DNA of 30,245 nt from the NCBI GenBank assembly GCA_035293845.1, contig DATGMB010000121.1:1-30245 (forward strand), read 5' to 3'. Origin of the DNA: DATGMB01 sp035293845 (GTDB taxonomy: Bacteria > Acidobacteriota > Terriglobia > Bryobacterales > Bryobacteraceae). Positions 1 to 7,835 of this stretch are shown here, one piece after another. How positions within the stretch are numbered: position 1 is the first letter of the stretch; each line of letters opens with the position of its first letter. A model generated the notes under the pieces. It was not told the DNA's origin and did not search any database. It saw only the letters and a program-made list of their open reading frames with translations. Both the position numbers and the translations under genes were made by a program.

Positions 1-140
1 TTTTCATCCGCAAGATAGCGCAGGCGCTCCTCCTGCAAGGTCTCGAGCGGCACGCGGTTGTGCCGCTGCTCCTTGGCGCAGAGGTTGAGCTCTTCCAGCT
101 CGGCATACGTAAGGCGTAGAAAATCTTGCAAATCGTTCAA
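1..140 (-). CDS. Probable glutamine synthetase, N-terminal fragment (TTG start, cut by window edge)
   Basis: The minus strand reads from a TTG codon at 138-140 through 46 full codons to the window edge with no stop. The TTG is preceded by GGAG at 149-152 with an 8-nt spacer, which decides this non-ATG start. The peptide begins MNDLQDFLRLTYAELEELN and continues with a charged helical stretch ending in RLRYLADE. From memory this resembles the N-terminal helix before the beta-grasp domain of long GlnA-type glutamine synthetases in Acidobacteriota, in which the next residues would be K-R-I-K-A-V. None of the catalytic residues lie inside the window, so the product is a recollection-based call. 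Coding status is well supported by the start signal and the amphipathic composition. It lies downstream of the atp operon on the same strand and has its own candidate promoter. Confidence 0.55.
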   Translation of the reverse strand, partial: MNDLQDFLRLTYAELEELNLCAKEQRHNRVPLETLQEERLRYLADE

Positions 141-148
141 GTTTTTTG

Positions 149-152
149 CTCC
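149..152 (-). promoter_or_regulatory. Shine-Dalgarno site deciding the TTG start
   Basis: GGAG on the minus strand lies 8 nt upstream of TTG at 138-140. No ATG or GTG in the same frame is equally well placed, so this site supports the TTG start of the truncated gene. Confidence 0.6.
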
Positions 153-177
153 GGGAGGCGAGAATGCGTAACCTCTT

Positions 178-207
178 ATTGTCCCGGTAACGGCCGGGGC
201 AAAGCAA
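178..207 (-). promoter_or_regulatory. Candidate promoter of the truncated synthetase-like gene
   Basis: On the minus strand TTGCTT (202-207) is followed after 18 nt by GACAAT (178-183), a moderate match to sigma-70 elements. Transcription would start near 171, about 30 nt before the TTG start codon. A small inverted repeat, CCCGG (183-187) and CCGGG (194-198), sits in the spacer and could be an operator. Matches are imperfect in a GC-rich genome, so this is tentative. Confidence 0.3.
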
Positions 208-264
208 TGTTTCGGCGCGGAAATTCCGATCAGAAGATTTTATTGGGAAGATTAGCGAAACTGC

Positions 265-293
265 GGGATCGCGCTGCTGCCCTCCGCGATCCC
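265..293 (-). terminator. Candidate terminator after the atp operon
   Basis: A perfect 9-bp inverted repeat, GGGATCGCG (265-273) and CGCGATCCC (285-293), encloses an 11-nt loop and starts directly after the atpC stop codon (294-296). On the minus strand it is followed by a T-containing but not T-rich stretch, so it is a strong hairpin with a weak U-tract. Its position at the end of the operon, before a gene with its own start signals, favours a terminator. Confidence 0.55.
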
Positions 294-704
294 CTAGTGC
301 CCGTTCCTCTCGACCGTCTCCACTTTTGCCTGCGCCCATGCCAGCGCATCGAGCGCAATCGCCGGATCGACCCCCAGCGCCGCGTCCGCCAGTTGCTCCT
401 GCGCGCGCCGCATCTCCTCGCGGGCGCGCTCCACATCGATCTCTTCCGCGCGCTCGGCCGTGTTGGCCAGCACGCGAACATGGTCCGGCAGCACCTCGAC
501 GAAGCCGCCCTGCACCGAAAGCGACCGCTTGTGTCCGCGCGCGCTGTAGCTCAAAGAACCCGTGCCCAGCTCGCTTACCAGCGGGGCGTGGCCGGGCAGG
601 ATACCCAGGTAGCCATCGCGTGCCGGAATCTGCACCTCGGTCACCGCCTCGTGAACGAGCTCGCGCTCCGGCGTGACCACTTCCAGATCGAGCAGCTCGG
701 GCAT
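294..704 (-). CDS. atpC: ATP synthase F1 subunit epsilon
   Basis: This 136-residue protein is the epsilon subunit of F-type ATP synthase. It is part of the central stalk that links gamma to the c-ring and can inhibit ATP hydrolysis. The N-terminal beta-sandwich is recognisable by PARDGYLGILPGHAPLV (about residues 27-43) and GGFVEVLPDHVRVLA (about 66-80). The C-terminal part (about 88-133) is the usual pair of helices, rich in Glu, Arg and Ala. Length is normal for the family. The ATG at 702-704 is only 2 nt after the atpD stop, and AAGAGG inside the atpD 3' end serves as ribosome binding site. It is the last gene of the operon and is followed at once by a 9-bp hairpin. Confidence 0.97.
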   Translation of the reverse strand: MPELLDLEVVTPERELVHEAVTEVQIPARDGYLGILPGHAPLVSELGTGSLSYSARGHKRSLSVQGGFVEVLPDHVRVLANTAERAEEIDVERAREEMRRAQEQLADAALGVDPAIALDALAWAQAKVETVERNGH

Positions 705-706
705 GG

Positions 707-2158
<1,452 letters not shown>

Positions 2159-2162
2159 AAAA

Positions 2163-2167
2163 CTCCT
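2163..2167 (-). promoter_or_regulatory. atpD Shine-Dalgarno embedded in repeat sequence
   Basis: AGGAG on the minus strand lies 4 nt upstream of the atpD ATG. It falls within the near-palindrome TCCTGA-C-TCAGGA (2164-2176) at the edge of the heptamer repeat array. RNA folding there could mask or expose the site. Confidence 0.5.
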
Positions 2168-2181
2168 GACTCAGGAAGCCA

Positions 2182-2256
2182 GGAGTCAGAAGACAGTAGT
2201 CAGAAGCCATGCCCACGGCTCCGCATTCTGACTCCTGACTCCTGTCTCCTGACTCC
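2182..2256. repeat. Inverted array of 7-bp repeats between atpG and atpD
   Basis: Reading the plus strand, four consecutive heptamers GGAGTCA, GAAGACA, GTAGTCA, GAAGCCA (2182-2209) are followed by a 19-nt centre. Four heptamers in the opposite orientation follow: TGACTCC, TGACTCC, TGTCTCC, TGACTCC (2229-2256). The arms can pair at 24 of 28 positions, including a perfect 12-bp match (2180-2191 with 2226-2237, in an alternative register). A further half unit, CTCCTGACTC, lies at 2163-2172 next to atpD. The segment is non-coding. It resembles dispersed intergenic repeats I recall from acidobacterial genomes, but copy number cannot be judged from one window. Confidence 0.8.
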
Positions 2257-2262
2257 TCTTCC

Positions 2263-3132
2263 TCACTCCGCCGCCGCCGCTCCGCTCACCACCTCAATGA
2301 TCTCTTTCGTGATCGTCGCCTGCCGCACGCGGTTCATATGCAGCGTGAGCTTATCGATCATCTCGCTGGCATTGCTCGTGGCGGCTTCCATGGCGGTCAT
2401 GCGCGCCGCATGCTCGGCGGCGGCCGATTCCAGCAGCGCGCGGTAAAATTCCATTTCGACGTAGCGCGGCAGCAGCGCTTCCAGCAGATCCGCCGGCGGC
2501 TGCTCGTAAATGTAATCCACCGGCGTCTCGCCCGCGGCGCGCGCCGGCATCTCCACCGGCAGCACCCGCCGCTCCACCAGCTTCTGCGCCATCATGCTCT
2601 TGAATTCGTTATAGATCAGGTAAATCGCGTCGATCTCGCCGGCGCGGTAGTGATCCATCGCCTGGCGCGCAATCGCCGCTGTCTCCGCATAGGTCACCTT
2701 GGCGGCCAGCCCAACGTGCTCCCCGGCGATCTGGGCGCCGCGCTTGCGGAAAAAGTCGCGGCCCTTGCGTCCGATCAGCTCCAGCCGCACCGCCTTTCCG
2801 CTGTGGTCCGCCAGAAATCGCTGCGCGCCCTTGATCAGGTTGGAATTGAACGCGCCCGCCAGTCCTTTGTCACCTGTCACCAGCACCAGCAGGATGCGCT
2901 CCTCCGGCCGCGCCGCCAGCAGCGGGTTCTCGGTCGTACGCTCGTCCCCTGCCGCCGCGGCCGCCACATTGGCCAGCACCCGCCGCAGCAGCGCGCCGTA
3001 CGGCCGCGAAGCGATCACCCGGTCCTGTGCCCGCCGCAGCTTCGCGGCGGAGACCATTTTCATGGCCTTGGTGATCTGCTGCGTGTTCTTGACCGAGCGG
3101 ATGCGCCGCCGGATGTCGATCAGGCTAGGCAT
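2263..3132 (-). CDS. atpG: ATP synthase F1 subunit gamma
   Basis: This 289-residue protein is the gamma subunit, the rotating central shaft of F1. The N-terminal helix begins MPSLIDIRRRIRSVKNTQQI followed by TKAMKMVSAAKLRRAQ (about 21-36), which is diagnostic. The C-terminal helix carries AATSNASEMIDKLTLHMNR and RQATITKEIIEVVSGAAA, which fit into the alpha3beta3 barrel. Length is normal. Its ATG (3130-3132) lies inside the end of atpA, with an 8-nt overlap, so translation is probably coupled to alpha. No strong Shine-Dalgarno is seen close to the start, which fits coupling. Downstream, the repeat array separates it from atpD. Confidence 0.98.
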   Translation of the reverse strand: MPSLIDIRRRIRSVKNTQQITKAMKMVSAAKLRRAQDRVIASRPYGALLRRVLANVAAAAAGDERTTENPLLAARPEERILLVLVTGDKGLAGAFNSNLIKGAQRFLADHSGKAVRLELIGRKGRDFFRKRGAQIAGEHVGLAAKVTYAETAAIARQAMDHYRAGEIDAIYLIYNEFKSMMAQKLVERRVLPVEMPARAAGETPVDYIYEQPPADLLEALLPRYVEMEFYRALLESAAAEHAARMTAMEAATSNASEMIDKLTLHMNRVRQATITKEIIEVVSGAAAAE

Positions 3133-4660
3133 GGACGGCTGCCGGCGTCTCCGCCACGAAGCGGGCCTTGAACTCCTCGATCAGCGCCGTCACCTTCGAG
3201 CGCAGGTCGTCATCCAGCACTTTCCGCGTGGCGATGGCCTCCAGAACCGGCCGGTGCGCATTTTCGGCGAAGCGGTAGAGTTCCTCTTCGAACTTGCGGC
3301 ACTGCTCGACCGGCAGATCGTCCAGGTACCCCTTCGTGCCCGCGAAGATGATCAGAATCTGTTTTTCGAGCGGCAGCGGATGATACTGGCCCTGCTTCAA
3401 AACCTCCACCAGATGTTTGCCGCGGTTGAGCTGGTCGAGCGAGGCCTTGTCCAGATCGCTGCCGAACTGCGCGAATGCCGCCAGCGCCCGGTACTGCGCC
3501 AGGTCCAGCCGCAGGCTGCCCGCGATCGATTTCATCGCCTTCGTCTGCGCGTTGCCGCCCACGCGGCTCACCGAGATGCCGACGTTGATCGCCGGCCGCA
3601 CATTCGAGTTGAACAGGTCGGCTTCGAGGAAGATCTGGCCGTCGGTAATCGAAATCACGTTCGTCGGAATGTACGCCGAAACGTCGCCCGCCTGCGTTTC
3701 GATGACCGGCAGCGCCGTCAGCGAGCCGCCGCCGTTCTCCGCATTCAGCTTGGCGGCGCGCTCGAGCAGCCGGCTGTGCAGGTAGAACACATCCCCCGGG
3801 AACGCCTCGCGCCCCGGAGGCCGCCGCAGCAGCAGCGAAATCTCGCGATACGCCGCGGCGTGCTTGGAAAGATCGTCGTATACGCACAGCGCGTGCCTGC
3901 CGCGGTCGCGGAAGTATTCGCCCATCGCGCAGCCCGCGAACGGCGCCAGGTACTGCATCGGCGCCGGGTCGGAGGCCGAGGCCGAAACCACGATGCTGTA
4001 CTCCATCGCGCCGTATTCTTCGAGCGTCTTCACTACCTGCGCCACGGTCGAGCGCTTCTGCCCGATGGCGACGTAAATACAAATCATGTCGCCGCCCTTC
4101 TGGTTGATGAAGGTGTCGAGCGCGATCGCCGTCTTACCGGTCTGCCGGTCCCCGATAATCAGCTCGCGCTGCCCGCGGCCGATCGGGATCATCGCGTCGA
4201 TCGCCTTGATGCCCGTCTGCATCGGCTCCTTCACCGGCTGCCGCGCCACGACGCCCGGCGCCAGCCGCTCCACCGGGTTGAATTCGGTCGTCTGGATCGG
4301 CCCCTTGCCGTCGATCGGCTGCCCCAGCGCGTTCACCACGCGGCCAATCAGCCCTTCGCCCACCGGCACCGACATGATGCGGCCGGTACGCCGCACCTCG
4401 TCGCCTTCCTCGATTTCCGCGAAATCGCCCAGCAGCACCGCTCCCACCTGGTCTTCTTCCAGGTTCATCGCAATCCCCGAGACGCCGTGCGGAAACTCGA
4501 TCAGCTCGCCCGCCATGACCTTCTCCAGGCCATGGATTCTGGCAATGCCGTCGCCCAGCGAAATCACCGAGCCGACCTCGGTGACATCGATAGCGCGCTC
4601 GTAATTTTCGATCTCCTGGCGCAGGATGCTGGTGATTTCGTCCGCTCGAATCTGAGCCAT
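3125..4660 (-). CDS. atpA: ATP synthase F1 subunit alpha
   Basis: This 511-residue protein is the non-catalytic nucleotide-binding alpha subunit of F1. The Walker A motif GDRQTGKT is at residues 170-177. The N-terminal crown domain contains GDGIARIHGLEKVMAGELIE (about 37-56), and the family motif PAINVGISVSRVGGNAQ is present further on. Length is normal. The ATG at 4658-4660 follows AAGGA (4664-4668) with a short spacer. It sits 24 nt after atpH and overlaps atpG by 8 nt. Nothing unusual is seen in the conserved motifs. Confidence 0.99.
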   Translation of the reverse strand: MAQIRADEITSILRQEIENYERAIDVTEVGSVISLGDGIARIHGLEKVMAGELIEFPHGVSGIAMNLEEDQVGAVLLGDFAEIEEGDEVRRTGRIMSVPVGEGLIGRVVNALGQPIDGKGPIQTTEFNPVERLAPGVVARQPVKEPMQTGIKAIDAMIPIGRGQRELIIGDRQTGKTAIALDTFINQKGGDMICIYVAIGQKRSTVAQVVKTLEEYGAMEYSIVVSASASDPAPMQYLAPFAGCAMGEYFRDRGRHALCVYDDLSKHAAAYREISLLLRRPPGREAFPGDVFYLHSRLLERAAKLNAENGGGSLTALPVIETQAGDVSAYIPTNVISITDGQIFLEADLFNSNVRPAINVGISVSRVGGNAQTKAMKSIAGSLRLDLAQYRALAAFAQFGSDLDKASLDQLNRGKHLVEVLKQGQYHPLPLEKQILIIFAGTKGYLDDLPVEQCRKFEEELYRFAENAHRPVLEAIATRKVLDDDLRSKVTALIEEFKARFVAETPAAVHA

Positions 4661-4684
4661 AATTCCTTCCCGTTACTACTCCTA

Positions 4685-5236
4685 TTATTCCCCGGCAAGA
4701 CGGCGTCCGAGCGACGCCAGTTGCCCACGCACCGAGCCATCGTACACGGTCGAGCCGATGCGCGCCACCGCGCCGCCGATCAGCGCCGGGTCCACTTCGT
4801 AGCGTGCCCGGATGCGCTTGCCGGTGAGCGCTTCGAGCTGCGACGCGAGCGCTGCGCGCTGCGCCTCGCCGATCTGCGTGGCCGTCGAGACCTCGGCGCG
4901 GGCATAGCCCAGCCGCTCGTCCAGCACCTCCTCGAAGCGCCGGACAATCTCCGCCAGCGAGGCGATACGGCGCCGGTCCACCAGCACGAAGAGGAAGTTG
5001 CGCGGCACGCGCGACATTCCCAGCCGGTCGGCGATACGGCCGATCACCGCCTTCTTGCGGCCGTTCGGCACCGCGGGCGTGATCAGCGCCTCGCGCAGCT
5101 CGCGCGAGGCTTCGAGCGTGCCCTCGAACTCGCGCAGTTCGGCCACGGCCATCTGCGGCGAAATGGGCGAGCCGCTTGCGGTCACGATGTCCGCAAGGGC
5201 ATTGGCATATCGTGCGGCTACAGCGGAAAGTGTCAT
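4685..5236 (-). CDS. atpH: ATP synthase F1 subunit delta
   Basis: This 183-residue protein is the delta subunit (OSCP), which ties the top of F1 to the b-subunit stalk. It begins MTLSAVAARYANALADIV, the usual helical start, and has ALITPAVPNGRKKAVIGRI near residue 65, a recognisable delta-family region. The C-terminal half has the IRARYEVDPALIGGAVARIG segment typical of the family, ending in a short helix. I chose the ATG at 5234-5236. A TTG two codons upstream (5240-5242) is also in frame and lies closer to the atpF stop. No clear Shine-Dalgarno separates the two, and translational coupling to atpF is likely. Length is normal for delta. Confidence 0.93.
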   Translation of the reverse strand: MTLSAVAARYANALADIVTASGSPISPQMAVAELREFEGTLEASRELREALITPAVPNGRKKAVIGRIADRLGMSRVPRNFLFVLVDRRRIASLAEIVRRFEEVLDERLGYARAEVSTATQIGEAQRAALASQLEALTGKRIRARYEVDPALIGGAVARIGSTVYDGSVRGQLASLGRRLAGE

Positions 5237-5244
5237 CGGCAATC

Positions 5245-5895
5245 TTACGAGGACTGCGCCTGCGCCGGCGGCTCCAGGTGGCGCATAAAGCCGGCCACAA
5301 GCGAATCCTGGACCTCCGGCGTCATTCTGGCACGAATCTTTTGTTCGGCGATCCGGATCGCGAGTTCCGCCGAATAACGTTTTAATTCCATGCGGGCGGC
5401 CTTGCCCGCGGACGCGATCTCCGCTTCGGCATGCGCCTGGACCTTGGCGATCTCCGCCGCCGTCCAGCGCGAAAGGCGCTCCGTCTCGGCCTCCGCCTCT
5501 CGCGCCGATTCGGCGCGCAGCGCTGCGATCTCGCCTTCGAGGTTGGCCAGCCGCTGGTCCACTTCCGCTGCGCGAGCCTCAGCCTGCTTCCGCAAGTCGT
5601 CGGCCTCGATCATGTCCTTGCGGATTTTGAGCGTGCGCGCGGCGAAAAACGGCCCCGCGTTCTTCTTTACCACCCAGCCGATGCCGAGCGCCAGCACCGC
5701 GAAGTTCACCCACTTCCAGGCGATCAGCCCGCCATGTTCGCCCTCGCCCGGTTTTTCCGCGGGGTGATCCCCGGCCTTTTCCCCGGCGGGCTCTTGCGCG
5801 AACAGAGCCGCGACCGTAACGGAGCGGTTCGGCCCGGCGGCGCCCGGAAAAGGAACCGTGACCGCCAGCAACAGCAACGGCAGCAGCTTTCTCAT
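5245..5895 (-). CDS. atpF: ATP synthase F0 subunit b, with signal-peptide-like N-terminus
   Basis: This 216-residue protein is a b-type subunit of the peripheral stalk. After an unusual N-terminal extension it has a membrane helix at about residues 57-77 (AWKWVNFAVLALGIGWVV). A long charged coiled coil follows, with AEARAAEVDQRLANLEGEIA and ELAIRIAEQKIRARM, the region that binds delta. The first 20 residues (MRKLLPLLLLAVTVPFPGAA) look like a cleavable signal peptide and are followed by a Pro/Glu/Lys-rich linker. Ordinary b subunits are near 160 residues and begin at the membrane helix, so the extension is notable. It overlaps the preceding b' gene by ATGA. Whether the signal peptide is cleaved is not known. 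Confidence 0.9.
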   Translation of the reverse strand: MRKLLPLLLLAVTVPFPGAAGPNRSVTVAALFAQEPAGEKAGDHPAEKPGEGEHGGLIAWKWVNFAVLALGIGWVVKKNAGPFFAARTLKIRKDMIEADDLRKQAEARAAEVDQRLANLEGEIAALRAESAREAEAETERLSRWTAAEIAKVQAHAEAEIASAGKAARMELKRYSAELAIRIAEQKIRARMTPEVQDSLVAGFMRHLEPPAQAQSS

Positions 5896-6341
5896 GCGGC
5901 GCTCCGCCGCAGGATCGTATCGGCGATCCGCGCCGCCAAAAGGTCGCTTTCCCGCTCCAGCGATTCCTTGGCCGCCGCGGCATCCTGCGCGATCTGCTGC
6001 TTGGCTGCCGCCAGTGCGGCTTCTGCCCGTTCGCGTGCTTCGGCGATGCGCGCCGCCGCCTCTTCCTGCAGCTTGCGGTGAATCTCTTCCTGCCGCTGAT
6101 AGATTTCCGCGCGGGCCGTGCGCAATGCCGCTTCGTACTCGGCCGCTTTGGCCGCGGCGCGATCCATGCTCGCCTGCGCCGCAATGCGCGCGCCCTCGGT
6201 GGCTTCGTAGCGCCGGTGCAATACCTTTTCGAGAGGTTTGAAAAAAACGCGCTTCAGATACCAGGTTAAAAAGATGACCAACAAAAAGGTGGGGATCGCC
6301 TTTCGCGCAAGCTCACCCAGTTGGTGCAATATGACGTCCAT
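5892..6341 (-). CDS. atpF': ATP synthase F0 second b-type subunit (b')
   Basis: This 149-residue protein has one membrane helix at about residues 15-33 (KAIPTFLLVIFLTWYLKRV). The F-F-K-P-L-E-K-V-L-H-R-R-Y motif follows, seen just after the membrane helix of b subunits, and then a long Ala/Glu/Arg-rich coiled coil. It is therefore a second stalk subunit, pairing with the downstream atpF product, as b and b' do in phototrophs and several other phyla. It heads the operon and overlaps atpF by 4 nt. No a-subunit or c-subunit gene precedes it, so the F0 rotor genes must be elsewhere. The ATG at 6339-6341 lacks a convincing Shine-Dalgarno. Confidence 0.9.
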   Translation of the reverse strand: MDVILHQLGELARKAIPTFLLVIFLTWYLKRVFFKPLEKVLHRRYEATEGARIAAQASMDRAAAKAAEYEAALRTARAEIYQRQEEIHRKLQEEAAARIAEARERAEAALAAAKQQIAQDAAAAKESLERESDLLAARIADTILRRSAA

Positions 6342-6380
6342 GCTTTTGAGGGAGACCGGTGGAGAACTACCAAGACCATA

Positions 6381-6410
6381 AGGTTAACATCGTACGGAAA
6401 TGCCAGTCAA
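6381..6410 (-). promoter_or_regulatory. Candidate promoter of the atp operon
   Basis: On the minus strand TTGACT (6405-6410) is followed by an 18-nt spacer and TAACCT (6381-6386). The first is 5/6 to the -35 consensus and the second fits the TANNNT core of -10 elements. Transcription would begin near 6374, about 30 nt upstream of the atpF' start. It is the best such pair in the gap before the operon. Confidence 0.45.
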
Positions 6411-6411
6411 C

Positions 6412-6430
6412 CGCACCGCGAGGTGGTGCG
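6412..6430. repeat. Inverted repeat just upstream of the atp promoter
   Basis: CGCACC (6412-6417) and GGTGCG (6425-6430) form a 6-bp inverted repeat with a 7-nt centre, ending 2 bp from the candidate -35 element. It could be an operator for the atp operon or the stem of a hairpin ending transcripts of the upstream pseudogene. It has no T-tract on the minus strand, so a terminator role is weak. Confidence 0.35.
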
Positions 6431-6455
6431 CCCCCGGCGGCGGCGAGTGCGGCCA

Positions 6456-6856
6456 TTAGCCCTGCCTCCGCCGGATTTCCGCCAGCGTGGCGCGCAGCAC
6501 GGGAAGCACCGCCAGATCCTTTTCACCGCCGATCTCCTCTTTCACCGCAATAATGGTTTCCAGGTCGAGAAACCGGACCCGAAGTTCCGGCAGGATGTCG
6601 AGAATCACCGAATGCGCCAGCAGGTCCTCATAGGTGCGGCTTTCACCGATCGAGCCCAGCCAGGAACTCAACCCCATCTTTCGCCAGCGTCTGGAGAATG
6701 GAAATCGACGGGTTCAATGCCGTTCCGTTTCCGGACCTCCGTGAAGAACTCTATCAATTCCTGCAGCCGTTGGACGCGCTCATAGGGCGTCAACGCGAGC
6801 GACGACCGGATCAGGCTCACATCCACCCCATCGACATATTCCGGATCGCGCGTCAT
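6456..6856 (-). pseudogene. Decayed nucleotidyltransferase-like gene, catalytic core deleted
   Basis: Three fragments in three frames line up with one protein family. It opens with MTRDPEYVDGVDVSLIRSSL and continues to GIEPVDF. The frame then shifts near 6698, giving ILQTLAKDGVEFL, which in intact relatives leads straight into the V-V-G-G motif of the nucleotidyltransferase fold. Instead the next base run joins to LGSIGESRTYEDLL and FLDLETIIAVKEEIGGEKD, the C-terminal end of the same family, in a third frame (up to 6456). About 80 residues with the active site are missing. Intact members, as I remember them, are near 170 residues and are often toxin-antitoxin-associated or orphan nucleotidyltransferases. 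The two lesions make this a clear pseudogene; the family call rests on memory. Confidence 0.8.
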
Positions 6857-6923
6857 CCCGGTTTCAGCATAGCACCGCAAGCAATCGGAGCCGCCCGGCT
6901 GCAGCCAGCCGGGCGGCCCGTCC

Positions 6924-7091
6924 TTACCGGTTCGCGTCCTTCGCCGCCACCAGCCCCGAGGCCGCCAGGACGCCCGCGGTCATCTCCAGCTTGCGTGCCA
7001 GTTCCGGAGTTGCCCAGATCGGCGCCAGCGCCGCGGCCAGCGTGAGCAGCCCCGCCGCCGTCGTCTTCCAATTCGTCACCGCGTGTTTCAT
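6924..7091 (-). CDS. Holin-like small membrane protein, copy B
   Basis: This 55-residue protein begins MKHAVTNWKTTAAGLLTLAA. It has a membrane helix at about residues 11-27, a short polar turn (TPELARKLE), and a second hydrophobic stretch ending GLVAAKDANR. The ATG at 7089-7091 is fixed by AAGGAGG at 7096-7102. The start overlaps the stop of the upstream coiled-coil gene (ATGA), so the two are coupled. The N-W-K-T-T start and A-K-D end resemble small phage holin-like proteins I recall, but a lytic role is only an inference. A paralogue with the same plan lies at 7836-8015. It is the last of four small genes. Confidence 0.8.
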   Translation of the reverse strand: MKHAVTNWKTTAAGLLTLAAALAPIWATPELARKLEMTAGVLAASGLVAAKDANR

Positions 7092-7261
7092 TTTTCCTCC
7101 TTCGGCGATAGATTCAGCCGCTCGGCAACCGCCCGCCACCGCTGCAGCTCATCGAGCAACGGCTGCACGATTTCCCCCCTGATCCGGTCGATTGCCTCGT
7201 TCACCACGCCCCGCGCGCGGTCGATCGCCTCGTCGATAGTCTGCTTGCTCTCTACGTCCAT
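7088..7261 (-). CDS. Small helical protein with 11-residue repeats
   Basis: This 57-residue soluble protein begins MDVESKQTIDEAIDRARGVV. Two consecutive 11-residue units are visible, DEAIDRARGVV and NEAIDRIRGEI. They are followed by a charged helix containing LLDELQRWRAVAERL. Such 11-mers give amphipathic helices that lie on membranes or form coiled coils. The ATG at 7259-7261 starts 5 nt after the stop of the outer-membrane-like gene, and the gene overlaps the next one by 4 nt, so it is clearly part of this cluster. I do not recognise the family. The position between a beta-barrel protein and a holin-like peptide suggests a structural or scaffold role, which is inference only. Confidence 0.75.
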   Translation of the reverse strand: MDVESKQTIDEAIDRARGVVNEAIDRIRGEIVQPLLDELQRWRAVAERLNLSPKEEK

Positions 7262-7266
7262 GCCCG

Positions 7267-7785
7267 TCACCACGTTTTCCGGAAGCCCAGTTGATACGTC
7301 GGCTTCACCTGCGTTGCCGTAATGACGCTGAGCCGGTCCTCGAACATCAGCGGCAGCCCGATCTTGCCCTGCGAGAGCCACCTGCCGATATCGAAGCTCA
7401 CCCCCACCCCGCCGCTGAAGCTCGCCACCGTGGTCGAGCCGTTCGTCGTCGCTCCCACCGAGCCCAGCCCGATGAATTCCCATAATTTGCTCGCCGCCAC
7501 GTGGTACTCGATCGCCGTGCGCAGCGTGGCGTAGTTCGTTCCGGGCTGCGCGATCGGCGTATCGATATCCGTAACGCTGAACGCATTCGACTGCCCGATC
7601 CGCACGCCGAATCCGGTAGTCGAGGCCATCGTCTGCCCGTAGTAGTCGTAGCTCAGTCCGGTCTCCGCGAAATACTGATAAGCCGGGACCGGCTCAGCCG
7701 CCGCGGCCATCCCCCCAACCTGCCCGAATGCCCCCGTCGCGAGCCCGAGCGCACCCGTGATTACAAACATTCGCATTGCTCTCAT
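7267..7785 (-). CDS. Exported beta-rich protein, probable outer-membrane barrel
   Basis: This 172-residue protein has an N-terminal signal peptide (about 1-22, with a hydrophobic core and an A-F-G-Q cleavage region). The rest is made of alternating Tyr/Gly/Thr/Ser strands, for example TGLSYDYYGQTM, GFGVRIGQSN and FSGGVGVSFDIG. It ends in an aromatic residue (FRKTW), as outer-membrane barrels usually do for BAM recognition. The ATG at 7785 has AAGGAG 8 nt upstream; a second in-frame ATG four codons later is less well placed. It lies between a holin-like gene and the 11-residue-repeat gene on the same strand. No family is recognised. Size suggests an 8-strand barrel, but this cannot be proven by eye. 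Confidence 0.75.
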   Translation of the reverse strand: MRAMRMFVITGALGLATGAFGQVGGMAAAAEPVPAYQYFAETGLSYDYYGQTMASTTGFGVRIGQSNAFSVTDIDTPIAQPGTNYATLRTAIEYHVAASKLWEFIGLGSVGATTNGSTTVASFSGGVGVSFDIGRWLSQGKIGLPLMFEDRLSVITATQVKPTYQLGFRKTW

Positions 7786-7835
7786 TCCGTTTTCTCCTTG
7801 GATTTCTCGGGCCGCCTGATCCGGCGCCCTGCCGC

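Noticed and set aside
2182..2256. CRISPR array
   Set aside because: The repeats are 7 bp, contiguous, without spacers and in two opposite orientations, unlike CRISPR repeats of 23-40 bp.
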